Shown here piece by piece: positions 28,001-35,672 of a DNA stretch of 53,739 nt (its first letter is position 1; every line of letters starts with the position of its first letter). The notes below the pieces were generated by a model. The model saw nothing but the letters and a program-made list of their open reading frames with translations, was not told the origin of the DNA and made no database searches. A program made the position numbers and the translations under genes. The DNA lies in assembly GCA_964520785.1 (NCBI GenBank), contig CAZFQG010000014.1, forward strand, positions 1 through 53,739, written 5' to 3'. The stretch comes from CAZFQG01 sp964520785. GTDB lineage: Bacteria > Planctomycetota > Planctomycetia > Pirellulales > Thermoguttaceae.

Positions 28001-28132
28001 CAGGGCAACCGCCGACGCGTACAACCGCTTGGCGTCATCCGACCGAGCTTCCTGACCCAACGAATTCGCGGCGAACCAGAATACCCAGATTAACAGCAGC
28101 ATCCCTCCACGAACGAATCGTGTCTCTTGCAT
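25004..28132 (-). CDS. Large secreted tetratricopeptide-repeat protein
   Basis: A 1042-residue protein made almost wholly of TPR repeats after a signal peptide (GGMLLLIWVFWFAANSLGQ). The repeats show the Y-P-x-S-x-L/F-A or P-L-x-P-x-A signature (KRFPQDPMADRAWHYRGV, RDYPNSELAEPNGLYLG, LEQFPESPLTVRAKYRLAEF), like YbgF/CpoB-type and BamD-type TPR proteins that work with Tol-Pal or ExbBD systems. GAGG stands 7 bp before the ATG. It heads the TPR-ExbB-ExbD transcription unit, so it is probably the periplasmic scaffold of that energised system. The partner at the outer membrane is unknown. Confidence 0.92.
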   Translation of the reverse strand: MQETRFVRGGMLLLIWVFWFAANSLGQEARSDDAKRLYASAVALQNKGNFQLAAEEWGDFLKRFPQDPMADRAWHYRGVCLFQSKQLDEAKACFEHVRRDYPNSELAEPNGLYLGTTLQLQGTPDALTAAVGVFQEHLKAHPGGKFAAQALFNLGDCFYALKQPKEAVVQYERLLKEFSESPLAPDATYALGVTHQELKDPNAAKAQFEALLRKWPDFPLVGEVEFRIGETFAEAKQYPEAVEWFAKAAGRPESNLVDFAQYRQAGALVELKKYDEAAALYAAVAEKYPESRFAVPAALAAGKCAFLSGKYDTARTTLEPLARAEGDAAQEAAHWIARAWLKEGKPEDALRVLEAVLPKAEAGPWAAQLHLDKAEAVAAIPRRRGEAIGLFEEAARRFPQDAVAPQAIYLGAFTALETGQFEQSLRLAESFLKTHSDDPLATDVRFIEAESRLQLNQAPEAEKGYAALLSAAPESPEAANWRVRLGLARNLQKKHAEAVETLKGSVEGLKPKAVQAEGYRVLGDAYTALDQFPEAIAAYGASLELEPDGKQADEVLLALSGAYRQREDWKSAESTIRKLLEQFPESPLTVRAKYRLAEFAYAQDDLKAAAKAYEEVLADEAAGDLKPFALSGLGWTRLGLNEFAEAEKTLDRLIGEYPKSPLIPRARYARGMARQQLGKFGEAGEDVRALLTSNPTKEEMADALYVLGLCQVGMKNFDEATKTFERLLHDYPDHASADAVLYELAWSQKERKQEEEAAAGFRRLIEQYPKSPLVPEAHFRLGEHAYDRGEFPDAAVAFYAAMDQSGEKPLGDKAAHRLGWAYYRAKKYEEAIQTFQYQRTTWKDSPLFQDALFMEAECLFEQEKYEPALKLYESLGKPSTEAFEVVAALHAAQAAAKLGQWEKSLKLLEDCIAAHPETSYMPELLCEQGWALQNLKRYDEAVPLYQRVIESTNRETAAKAQFMIGEILFEKKEYQEAIRAFYKVIYGYSYPRWQADATYESGRCFEMLKNTKQAKEHYLDLIRKYPRSDRVEPAREQLRRLP

Positions 28133-29020
28133 CCTCGACCTCGTTAAACCGGTGATGTTGGTTAGGATTTTGTCGCCGGAGTTCGACGAGATGGTGAAGC
28201 CGGGCGGTCATCCCTCGAACAAATAGCGGCATTGGACCCCGCGCCCCAAACGCAAGGTAACGCACTAATTACGAACAAACAGGGTCCGCGGATTCATCAT
28301 GGGGCCAGCTTCCCAGCAACCATTTGGATTATACCTGCCGCTGCCTCCCCATCGCAAGCACATTATCGGACGGGACGCCTTCTGATCCATGGATTGAGAG
28401 CCTTCGCTCAATCGCATGTTCCGACCCGGCTGAATGCTCTCTCTCCCCCAATTCCTACTGCCAGCCGCAGTCGTTTCCCCCCTTTCTTCCCCCTTTTTGA
28501 TATCAGCGTTGCTTCCCCTCCTCACTTCCGGTATAATCTCCCTTGACGCAATATGCAAAAGGCCCGCGAACCCTTTTTGGTGTATAAACGTATACGTGTT
28601 ATGAGGAGAGTGAGCGTCTTCCGAAAAGAGCCGGCGCGAGGCTGCCGGATGGGAGGAAAGGACGGCGCGACCTCACAAATGGCACAGGCCCCCTAGCAAA
28701 GGATTTTGCTACCAACCAACCGTTTTCAGTTTTGTTCGCTTCCTCGCCGTTTCGGCGACGATGAAACGACTGCAAACGAGGTTCCGGTGGGAACCCCGAT
28801 TTAGCGGCCGAAAGGGTCGGCCTGTACCTTACACTTTTCACACTTTTCGTTCGCGGCCGGGTTCGTATCGGCCGAAGCCTACGAAGGGTGGCGCATCAGT
28901 CGTCACGAGTATGCTGGAGGAGCAACCACGGATTGGCTCCTCCGGTTGGATTGCCCAAGAGTGCTCCTGTTCCTCCCCCGGGAAATGATGACTCTTTGGG
29001 TCTTATCGCAGGAGGGAACC
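28133..29020. other. 888-bp gene-free stretch between the TPR gene and flgM
   Basis: No gene supported. It contains a good promoter at 28509-28537, an imperfect palindrome ATAAACGTA/TACGTGTTAT (28584-28602), a perfect hairpin TAGCAAA-GGAT-TTTGCTA (28694-28711) and a GGCCGA/TCGGCC hairpin (about 28806-28823). A transcript from the promoter would have a leader of about 475 nt before flgM, or could be a separate small RNA. I do not recognise RNase P, tmRNA, 6S or a known riboswitch. Confidence 0.45.
28509..28537 (+). promoter_or_regulatory. Candidate strong sigma-70 promoter upstream of flgM
   Basis: TTGCTT (28509-28514) and a perfect TATAAT (28532-28537) are separated by exactly 17 bp. The predicted start is near 28544, about 475 bp before flgM. 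Confidence 0.5.
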
Positions 29021-29299
29021 ATGCAGATTTACGGCCCCACGAGTATTCACGCTGCCCATCAGATTCAACGGCCCCACTCGACCGCCATCGCCAAACCCGA
29101 GGCGCCGACCGCCGGCAAGTCGATTCAGGATGAATTGCAGTTGTCCGACGCGGCACGGTTTTTGGATCAGGTGGACGACGTCCCGGAAGTTCGGATGGAC
29201 AAGGTTGCTTCGATCCGCGCGCAAATCGAGGCGGGTACATACGAGACCCCCGAGAAGCTCGATGTCGCGCTGGATCGATTGCTCGATGAAATCGGCTAG
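29021..29299 (+). CDS. flgM: Flagellar anti-sigma-28 factor FlgM
   Basis: A 92-residue protein. The ATG at 29021 (MQIYGPTSIHAAHQI) has GGAGGG just upstream; an upstream frame extension lacks support. The C-terminal half has the FlgM sigma-28-binding signature: VRMDKVASIRAQIEAGTYE, then the helix containing LDVALDRLLDEI. FlgM binds FliA and holds back late flagellar genes until it is exported. No other flagellar genes are in view. The gene is 25 bp upstream of a fur-family gene and probably co-transcribed with it. Confidence 0.85.
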   Translation: MQIYGPTSIHAAHQIQRPHSTAIAKPEAPTAGKSIQDELQLSDAARFLDQVDDVPEVRMDKVASIRAQIEAGTYETPEKLDVALDRLLDEIG

Positions 29300-29324
29300 C
29301 CGCCGGTAGCCCCAACCGTCGGTC

Positions 29325-29807
29325 ATGAAGAAGAACTATTCGCTTCCGTCGATCGAGGTCAATCTTACTCCGCCGGAGCGGTTTTCGCAGTTTCTCCGCT
29401 CTCAGGGCAAGCGTCTTACTTCGCAGCGGCGGATTATCCTTAACGAGATATTCAGCCATCACGATCATTTCGACGCGGATGAACTCATCGAACACCTCCG
29501 CGAGCGGATCGCCAGGCGCGAAGTCAGCCGGCCGACCGTCTACCGGACCTTGAGCGAACTGCTCGACGCGGGATTGCTCCGGAAGATGATGCTCAACAAC
29601 CGCAGCGTCTACGAACACGATTACGGTTATCCCTCGCACGACCACCTGCACTGCGATATCTGCAACAAGCTCATCGAGTTCCATTGCGGAGAGCTGGAAC
29701 GAATCCGCGACGCCGTCGCCAAGGAATACGGGTTTCAAGTCCGCGGCCACCGTCTGTTCGTCAGCGGCGTCTGTCGGGAATGCCGAGAGATCGCCCGAAG
29801 GCGGTAG
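29325..29807 (+). CDS. fur: Fur-family metal-responsive regulator
   Basis: A 160-residue Fur-family repressor. The winged-helix region has LTSQRRIILNEIFSHHDHFD and the recognition helix V-S-R-P-T-V-Y-R-T-L. The dimerisation and metal region has HDHLHCDICNKLIEFHC and the C-terminal GVCREC, giving the two Cys-x-x-Cys pairs of the structural zinc site. The general shape fits Fur rather than PerR or Zur, but metal specificity cannot be read safely. No Fur box was identified in its own upstream region. It follows flgM by 25 bp. Confidence 0.88.
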   Translation: MKKNYSLPSIEVNLTPPERFSQFLRSQGKRLTSQRRIILNEIFSHHDHFDADELIEHLRERIARREVSRPTVYRTLSELLDAGLLRKMMLNNRSVYEHDYGYPSHDHLHCDICNKLIEFHCGELERIRDAVAKEYGFQVRGHRLFVSGVCRECREIARRR

Positions 29808-29868
29808 CGCATCGTCGATGTCGAACGCGTTCTTCTCTCGCCCGCTTTCTTCCCATGCCAAAAAGAGA

Positions 29869-29901
29869 ACCGGCCATGGGGAGAACGAACCCACGACCGG
29901 T
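29869..29901. terminator. Imperfect hairpin between convergent fur and PEP-CTERM genes
   Basis: ACCGGCCATGGG (29869-29880) faces CCCACGACCGGT (29890-29901), pairing with two mismatches. On the minus strand it is followed by TCTCTTTTT, which suits termination of the PEP-CTERM gene. On the plus strand the T-content after it is looser. It may act in both directions. Confidence 0.5.
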
Positions 29902-30017
29902 CCCGTGTTTCTCTGGTTTGGTTTTCGAAATCGCGCGGGCCCCTAACGGCGCGGCGCGCGACTTCTCGGTTTACTCGTCCGGAATCACTCCGGAGCGTGC
30001 GGCCGATGCTGCCGCGA

Positions 30018-31193
30018 CTAGCGGCGGCGAATCAGGCAGGCCAAAAGGCCCAAAGCGCCGAGCAAGACGAACGTGGTCGGCTCGGGAACCACCGCGGCGG
30101 CCGCCTGGGCGCCCCAGTTGGAGCGGACGATGTCCAGGTCGGCCGAGTTGACGATGCCGTCGCCGTTGGCGTCGCCGGCGGCGTTGTTCGTTCCCCAGTT
30201 CGCGCGGATGAGGTCCAGGTCGGCCGAATTGACGAAACCGTCACCATTCAGGTCGCCCTGCAGCCCGGGGAATTCGGCCAAGAGGGCGATCTCGCTATCG
30301 CTTAGTTCGCGTTTGAACATGTAGACTTCGTCCATCTGGCCCATGAACTGCCGGGCGATGTCCTGGTTCAGTCCGAGAAACGCGCCGACGTCCCAGTTGT
30401 CGTAGATGGTGCCGGTCTCGGGGGTGCCGCCGGCCATCTTCTGGCCATCCACGTAGAACCCCCACGAGGTGTTTTGCTTGAAAGTCCAAGCCAGATGCGT
30501 CCACTTGTTGTCGATTTGGTTCGCGCTGCCGGCCAAAATATTGGAATCGGAGACGATGGTCTCCATTCCCGCGCCGACGCCGCCGTCCTTGCGGATCGTG
30601 TAGCGGAACGAGTTGCTGCTGGCCTTCTGAATCTGCAAGTGGTAGGGCCATGCCGTGTTCGTGGCGGTCCCACTGCTGACACTGGAATCCGGGTCGAACG
30701 CGGCGGCGCAGAACGTCGCCTGGTCCGCATCCCCCAAGGCCGTGTTCACCCACAACGCGAAGGTCATTCCACTCGTGGGGATGTCCGCCGGATTCGGCTC
30801 GTCCCCGTTGTTCAGATAGGCGTAAGACGCGGGATCGCCCGGCGTTTCCGGATCCGGCTTGCCCAGGGTCTGCCAACTATCGACGATCTCGATGCAGGCC
30901 CAGTCCATCTTCTCGGAATCATTCGCCTTGGAGACGTTGAAGCTGGCGGCGTTTCCATAGACGCCCGGCACGAACGTGATCGTGCTCGTCTCGCCGGGGG
31001 AGGCGGACGTGACGACCCGGCCGTCCATGCCGTTGCCGGATCCGTCGTTGACGATGACATCGTCGCCGCTGGTGCCGATATCATCAAAGCTGTAGTAGAA
31101 CACCAACCCGCCCGTTACCGCCGGTCCGGCGGATGCGACGACGGCGGATGCCAATACAAGGCCGATCGCGGCCACGAGAAATCTGCACTTCAT
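30018..31193 (-). CDS. LamG-dockerin PEP-CTERM surface protein
   Basis: A 391-residue exported protein. The signal peptide is residues 1-22. A LamG/concanavalin-like domain covers about 25-310 (GGLVFYYSFDD near the start, WTHLAWTFKQNTSWGFYVDG, FMGQMDEVYMFKRELSDSEI). Two type-I dockerin calcium-binding repeats follow (GDLNGDGFVNSADLDLI and GDANGDGIVNSADLDIV). The C-terminus is a PEP-CTERM sorting signal: V-P-E-P-T, a hydrophobic helix and R-R-R. The start has AGGAGG upstream. It is a predicted exosortase substrate, to be cleaved at the PEP motif and attached outside. The ligand is unknown. Confidence 0.93.
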   Translation of the reverse strand: MKCRFLVAAIGLVLASAVVASAGPAVTGGLVFYYSFDDIGTSGDDVIVNDGSGNGMDGRVVTSASPGETSTITFVPGVYGNAASFNVSKANDSEKMDWACIEIVDSWQTLGKPDPETPGDPASYAYLNNGDEPNPADIPTSGMTFALWVNTALGDADQATFCAAAFDPDSSVSSGTATNTAWPYHLQIQKASSNSFRYTIRKDGGVGAGMETIVSDSNILAGSANQIDNKWTHLAWTFKQNTSWGFYVDGQKMAGGTPETGTIYDNWDVGAFLGLNQDIARQFMGQMDEVYMFKRELSDSEIALLAEFPGLQGDLNGDGFVNSADLDLIRANWGTNNAAGDANGDGIVNSADLDIVRSNWGAQAAAAVVPEPTTFVLLGALGLLACLIRRR

Positions 31194-31637
31194 TCGGTTG
31201 TTCCTCCTCGGTTTTACCTAGTGCGACACGAAATAAAAAACTCGGCGAGACTACCCGCCGATTACCCGCGTAATAAGGCGAGAGAGTCGAAAAACCCTGC
31301 ACTTGCCTGAAATGGAAATTAGGAATTTCTGAGAATAAACCCTCACTGCGTAACATACTAATTGTGACGATAAAAGCGATTCTAACCTAAGTAGTGAGGG
31401 AAGTCCACGTTCCAACGGGGAATTTCCTCTGTTCTGCCGCGAATTTTCCATGGTCCTTGGGGTTTCCGACATGTTCCGGGCGTTTGACAGTCGCCAAGGG
31501 CTGAGTAGAATAGAATGGGTCGGACTGGTCGAGGAATGGCTTTGTGTTTTGCCAGTGTTCGTTCTGGATTGGATTTCCCCCACCTTTCAGGCTGGTTTCC
31601 GATTAACCCCTCAATTTGGGGGTAACAGAGGATTTTT
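31194..31637. other. Intergenic region between the PEP-CTERM gene and tatA
   Basis: A 444-bp, comparatively AT-rich divergent region with no supported gene. The tatA promoter is at 31484-31511. No clear promoter for the PEP-CTERM gene was found; a TAGAAT box on the minus strand around 31379-31384 lacks a -35. Confidence 0.45.
31484..31511 (+). promoter_or_regulatory. Near-consensus promoter upstream of tatA
   Basis: A perfect TTGACA (31484-31489) and TAGAAT (31506-31511) are 16 bp apart. A second TAGAAT follows at 31511-31516. The predicted start lies about 120 nt before tatA. Confidence 0.65.
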
Positions 31638-31850
31638 ATGCTCCCATTTTGCGTTTTTGGCTATTTCGGCATGCCCGGTCCGTTCGAGATGGCGATTATC
31701 GCGATGATAATCCTGCTTCTGTTCGGAAACCGGCTCCCCAGCGTAATGCGCTCGCTTGGAAAGGGGATTACCGAATTCAAAAAGGGGGTCCAAGGGATCG
31801 AAGAAGAGGTAGACAAAGCGGTTGAACGCCAAGACGACGACAGAGCATGA
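31638..31850 (+). CDS. tatA: Twin-arginine translocase TatA-type protein (copy 1)
   Basis: A 70-residue TatA/E protein: a short N-terminal stretch with GMPGPFEM, one membrane helix (AIIAMIILLLFG), then the conserved hinge N-R-L-P-S-V-M-R-S-L-G-K-G and an amphipathic helix (ITEFKKGVQGIEEEVDKAV). GAGG precedes the ATG. TatA oligomers form the translocation pore for folded Tat substrates. It is the first of two tandem tatA-like genes 119 bp apart. tatB and tatC are not in view. Confidence 0.92.
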   Translation: MLPFCVFGYFGMPGPFEMAIIAMIILLLFGNRLPSVMRSLGKGITEFKKGVQGIEEEVDKAVERQDDDRA

Positions 31851-31969
31851 ATTGGCGGACTTTTCGCGCTCGTTCTTCCCGCCCCCCCACGTTTCCATTC
31901 CTGAGTTTCGCCACCTGCTTCCGTTGAAACTGGAAGAAGTCTTAGAAGTCTTTCCGCGAGGAATTGCCC

Positions 31970-32263
31970 ATGAATCCGCTATTTGCCTGGTTTTCTCCCG
32001 GTCCCATGGAGATGCTCATTATCGGGATCGTGGCCGTCTTGCTCTTCGGCAAGCGGCTTCCCGAGGTCGGGCGTTCCTTGGGAAAGGGGATCGTCGAGTT
32101 CAAGAAGGGAATCAACGGCGTGGAGGATGAAATTGCCGCCGCGTCGTCGGCGAAGTCGGTGTCGCGCGCGACCGAGCAATCGTACGAAGAACCGACCGCT
32201 CCAAAATTCGAGCCCCCCGCCGCCGACGGAATCGCCAAGGAAGCCGGCGTCACCGAAGCCTAG
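31970..32263 (+). CDS. tatA: Twin-arginine translocase TatA-type protein (copy 2)
   Basis: A 97-residue TatA/E protein. The ATG at 31970 has GAGGA about 8 bp upstream; a TTG two codons earlier is possible. The pattern is MNPLFAWFSPGPMEMLIIG, a membrane helix (MLIIGIVAVLLFG), K-R-L-P-E-V-G-R-S-L-G-K-G and an amphipathic helix closely matching copy 1, then a longer acidic Ala/Pro-rich tail. The K-R-L-P-E hinge is more canonical than copy 1. Tandem TatA copies could have different substrates or one may be TatB-like, but no TatB features are clear. Confidence 0.92.
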   Translation: MNPLFAWFSPGPMEMLIIGIVAVLLFGKRLPEVGRSLGKGIVEFKKGINGVEDEIAAASSAKSVSRATEQSYEEPTAPKFEPPAADGIAKEAGVTEA

Positions 32264-32381
32264 CGGGCTCGGTGGTCGATAGCCTAGCGGGCTCGGCGGT
32301 CGGGATAATCGTCTTGGAAGGGCGTGCCCCCCGGGCCGCCTGTTCGACCGGTATCCAGTATCCGCGCGGCGAGGAGAGACA

Positions 32382-33290
32382 ATGCGTATCGCGATGACGG
32401 GTTCTCATGGGCTGGTGGGATCGGCCCTGCTGGAGTTTCTGGTCGGAAACGGCCACGACGTTCTCGCGGTGGTCCGCGGTCCCGCCGCCAAGGACCACGC
32501 CGCCCAGAACGAAGCCTGTTGGGATCCGATGGAGGGTCTGGCGGACGTATCGAGTATCGAGGGGTGCGACCTTTTCGTACACCTGGCGGGGGAGAACATC
32601 GCCTCCGGCCGCTGGACGAACGAAAAGAAGAGGAAGATTCGACGAAGCCGCGAGGTGGCGACTCGAATCTTGTGCGAGGGGTTGGCCGCGATGGCGTCGC
32701 CGCCCAAAACGATTCTCTCGGCCTCCGCCGTCGGCTACTACGGAAATCGAGGGGACGAGGCACTGGATGAGTCGGCTGCTCCGGGAAAGGGCTTCCTCGC
32801 CGAAGTGACGCAAGGTTGGGAAGCCGCGACCGAACCGGCCGCCGCTTCGGGCATCCGCGTGGTTTCGCTTCGGTTCGGCATGATACTCAGCCCGGCCGGG
32901 GGAGCGCTGGCGAAATTGCTACCCCCGTTCCGGCTTGGGTTGGGGGGAAGGGTCGGTACCGGCCGGCAGTACTGGAGTTGGGTCTCTCTCGACGACGTTC
33001 TCGACGGTATTCTCCATCTCGCGACGAACGCGTCGATTACCGGTCCGGTGAACATGGTCTCGCCGCATCCCGTCACGAACCGGGAGTTCACCAAGGTGCT
33101 CGGCCGGGTGTTGAGGCGTCCCGCCGTGTTGCCCTTGCCGGCGTTCGCGGCCCGGTTGGCGCTGGGCGAGATGGCGGACGAATTGCTGTTGAGCAGTGCC
33201 CGAGTCGAACCGAAAAGGCTTGTCGAATCCGGTTTCGCCTTCGGCCACGCGAAGTTGGAACCAGCCTTGCGGCATTTGTTGGGCCGTTAG
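32382..33290 (+). CDS. TIGR01777-type NAD-dependent epimerase (YfcH-like)
   Basis: A 302-residue SDR-superfamily protein. The Rossmann motif T-G-S-H-G-L-V-G (residues 6-13) is at the N-terminus. ILSASAVGYYGNRGDEALDE, GFLAEVTQGWEAATEPA, VVSLRFGMILSPAGGALAKLL and the terminal SARVEPKRLVESGFAF, with a C-terminal helix, are typical of the YfcH/SulA-type family. The start has GAGGAGAGA upstream. The biochemical role of this family is unclear. It follows the tatA genes on the same strand after a 118-bp gap and precedes a photolyase-related remnant. Confidence 0.92.
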   Translation: MRIAMTGSHGLVGSALLEFLVGNGHDVLAVVRGPAAKDHAAQNEACWDPMEGLADVSSIEGCDLFVHLAGENIASGRWTNEKKRKIRRSREVATRILCEGLAAMASPPKTILSASAVGYYGNRGDEALDESAAPGKGFLAEVTQGWEAATEPAAASGIRVVSLRFGMILSPAGGALAKLLPPFRLGLGGRVGTGRQYWSWVSLDDVLDGILHLATNASITGPVNMVSPHPVTNREFTKVLGRVLRRPAVLPLPAFAARLALGEMADELLLSSARVEPKRLVESGFAFGHAKLEPALRHLLGR

Positions 33291-33310
33291 GGATCGCCAG
33301 GCGGACCGCC

Positions 33311-33433
33311 ATGAGAAATCTCGTTTTGGTACTGGGGGACCACCTGGACGCCGATTCGGCCGTGTTTCGCGGTTTCGATCGGAGTCGGGACTCGGTGCGG
33401 ATGGCGGAGGTCGAAGAGGAGGCTTTCCGCTTT
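33311..33433 (+). pseudogene. 5' remnant of a photolyase-related (DPRP/CryB-like) gene
   Basis: From ATG 33311 the protein begins with LVLVLGDHLDADSAVF and then DSVRMAEVEEEA, which matches the N-terminus of (6-4)-photolyase-related proteins (LVLGDQL and MAEVxEE motifs). A full member has about 500 residues. Here the similarity ends after about 40 codons near 33430; the frame runs on as unrelated Arg-rich sequence to a stop at 33553. About 120 bp of a truncated gene remains, with the rest of the FAD-binding domain gone. Confidence 0.6.
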
Positions 33434-33640
33434 CGATGTCGTCCATACCGCGCGAAAAGGTCGTGGAGGCGGACGATGTTTCTTCATCGCCGTCTCGTCG
33501 CGTCGAAGCCGTGCCGCCGGATGCCTCTTGACGAGAGTTTTTTCATTCGGTAGAAAATGCCTGTCGTTTTGTCTTTTTTGGAAATATTTAAAAATACCCG
33601 CGAGTTCCCTCCCATTCTAGAAGCGCCTTAGGAGGCCCTG
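33434..33640. other. Region between the photolyase remnant and the P5C dehydrogenase gene
   Basis: The first part (about 33435-33532) has GC-rich third positions in a frame reading IPREKVVEADDVSSSP up to a stop at 33532, and could be another gene fragment fused to the remnant. An AT-rich stretch at 33540-33600 follows. A strong ribosome site (TTAGGAGG) stands just before 33641. Confidence 0.4.
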
Positions 33641-35269
33641 ATGTTCAACGGCATTTTCCGCGTTCCCCAACCCGTCAATGAGCCGGTGCTGAGTTATGCG
33701 CCCGGCACGCCGGAGCGTTCCGCCATTCAGACGGCACTCACCGAGTTACTTTCGACGACGACCGAGGTCCCGATGATCATTGACGGGAAAGAGGTCACCA
33801 ACGGCTCGGTATCCGACATGGTTTGTCCCCACGACCATCATCACGTTCTCGGTCGGTACCATCAGGCGAACGCCCTTTTCGTGGAGAAGGCAATCACCGC
33901 GGCCGACAAGGCGAAGCCGCAATGGAGCCGAATGCCGTGGGACGCGAGGGCGATTATCTTTCTCAAGGCGGCGGAGCTGCTCGCCGGAAAGTACCGGGCC
34001 ACGCTCAACGCGGCGACGATGCTCAACATGAGCAAAACGCCTCACCAGGCGGAAATCGACTCCGCCTGCGAGTTGATCGACTTCTGGCGGTTCAACCCGT
34101 ATTTCATGGAAGAGGTTTACGGCGACCAGCCCCTCTCGTCGCCGGGAATTCTGAACTACATGGAACACCGTCCCTTGGACGGGTTCGTCATGGCGATCAC
34201 GCCGTTCAATTTCGCGTCGATCGCCGGCAACCTTCCTACCGCGCCGGCGCTGATGGGAAACACCGTGGTCTGGAAGCCGGCTTCCAGCGCCGTGTTGCCC
34301 GCTTACTTCATCATGCGAGTGTTGATGGAGGCGGGGCTGCCTCCCGGCGCGATCAATATGATCCCCGGGCCCGGTTCGATCGTCGGTCCCGCCGCGCTGA
34401 GCAACCGCAGTCTCGGTGGAATTCACTTCACCGGAAGTACGAAGGTCTTCTCTACGATCTGGCTTGAAGTCGGCTCCGATATCCGCAAATACGTCTGCTA
34501 CCCCAGGATCGTCGGCGAGACCGGAGGCAAGGACTTCATCTTCGCGCACGCCAGTTCCGACGTGGACGCGCTGGTGACCGCGCTGGTTCGCGGCGCATTC
34601 GAATACCAGGGGCAAAAATGCTCCGCCGCGAGCCGGGCGTACATTCCGGATTCGCTTTGGCCATTGGTAAAGGAGCGGCTCCTCGACACCATCAAGGAGA
34701 TCAAGATGGGGGACGTCACCGACTTCACCAACTTCATGGGGGCGGTGATCGACAAGGATTCCTTCAACAACATCAAAGGCTACGTCGACTACTCCAAGAG
34801 CAGCGCCGACCTCGAAATCCTTTGCGGCGGCGGGTGCGACGACTCGAAGGGTTATTTCATCGAGCCGACCGTCCTTCTTTCGAAGGACCCGCAATCGAAA
34901 CCGATGGTCGAGGAGATATTCGGTCCGGTCCTGACCGTCTATGTATACCCGGAGGCGGAATACGAGGCGACGCTCCGACTTTGCGATCAGACTTCCCCCT
35001 ATGCGTTGACCGGCTCGATCTTCGCGCAAGACCGCGCCGCCATCGTCAAGGCCGCGGACCTCCTGCGCCACGCGGCCGGCAATTTCTACGTCAACGACAA
35101 GCCGACCGGAGCCGTCGTCGGACAGCAACCCTTCGGTGGGTCGCGGGCCTCCGGTACGAACGACAAGGCGGGTAGTTGGTTGAATTTGGAGCGCTGGGTG
35201 ACGCCGCGGACGATCAAGGAAACTTTGACACCGCCCACGGACTTCCGTTATCCGTATATGGCGGAGTAG
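33641..35269 (+). CDS. pruA: L-glutamate gamma-semialdehyde (P5C) dehydrogenase
   Basis: A 542-residue aldehyde dehydrogenase of the ALDH4-type, oxidising glutamate semialdehyde to glutamate in proline catabolism. The start has TTAGGAGG 6 bp upstream. The motifs are AITPFNFASIAGNLP, GNTVVWKPAS, HFTGSTKVF, the general-base Glu in VGETGGKDF (near residue 293), the catalytic Cys in GQKCSAASR (near 327) and EEIFGPVLTVYVYP. GTPERSAIQTAL and DFRYPYMAE at the ends match stand-alone P5C dehydrogenases. No proline dehydrogenase gene is adjacent, so it is not fused or obviously clustered with putA. Confidence 0.95.
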   Translation: MFNGIFRVPQPVNEPVLSYAPGTPERSAIQTALTELLSTTTEVPMIIDGKEVTNGSVSDMVCPHDHHHVLGRYHQANALFVEKAITAADKAKPQWSRMPWDARAIIFLKAAELLAGKYRATLNAATMLNMSKTPHQAEIDSACELIDFWRFNPYFMEEVYGDQPLSSPGILNYMEHRPLDGFVMAITPFNFASIAGNLPTAPALMGNTVVWKPASSAVLPAYFIMRVLMEAGLPPGAINMIPGPGSIVGPAALSNRSLGGIHFTGSTKVFSTIWLEVGSDIRKYVCYPRIVGETGGKDFIFAHASSDVDALVTALVRGAFEYQGQKCSAASRAYIPDSLWPLVKERLLDTIKEIKMGDVTDFTNFMGAVIDKDSFNNIKGYVDYSKSSADLEILCGGGCDDSKGYFIEPTVLLSKDPQSKPMVEEIFGPVLTVYVYPEAEYEATLRLCDQTSPYALTGSIFAQDRAAIVKAADLLRHAAGNFYVNDKPTGAVVGQQPFGGSRASGTNDKAGSWLNLERWVTPRTIKETLTPPTDFRYPYMAE

Positions 35270-35672
35270 GGTATGGGGGAATAGACAAACGAGCCGCGAA
35301 AGCGGTCACGCGCTTTGAACCAGCCGATTCCCCGGGCCCATTGGGGCTGCACTTCCCGGTGAATATCCGGGGACATCGGCCTCTCAATTCACCCGTTCTT
35401 CTCATATTTCCTAGAAACATAGTCTTTTCTCGACATTCTCCTCTTCTCTCGGCGGCTGCACCCCACTTCCCAAAATCGGTGAAATCGGCCTAGACTCGGT
35501 TGGGGGGTTCCGCTATTCTTCGCGCGCCGATTATCGGCTACCCCGCCGCAAGAGGAGGCGGGGGTTCCCCGATGGATTTTGACCCACGAATCCGGTCGCG
35601 ATGCCCGTTTGTCGAAAACCCAGCCGTTTTCTAACTGAGACGGCACGCGTGGATTTCCGTTTGCCAGGAAAA
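35270..35672. other. Intergenic region upstream of the exopolysaccharide operon
   Basis: About 400 bp with no gene supported. A GC-rich hairpin CCCCGCC (35541-35547)/GGCGGGG (35557-35563) with a 9-nt loop lies about 110 bp before wza and could be a leader structure. A frame from 35601 reaches into wza but has no signal-peptide logic. No clear promoter was found. Confidence 0.4.

Noticed and set aside
28557..28578. AAAAGG/CCTTTTT hairpin as an intrinsic terminator
   Set aside because: Only 6 bp, mostly A-T in the stem, and right after the candidate promoter; too weak to call.
35541..35563. GC-rich hairpin upstream of wza as a riboswitch or terminator
   Set aside because: No T-run follows and no riboswitch core is recognised; kept only as a note in the intergenic entry.
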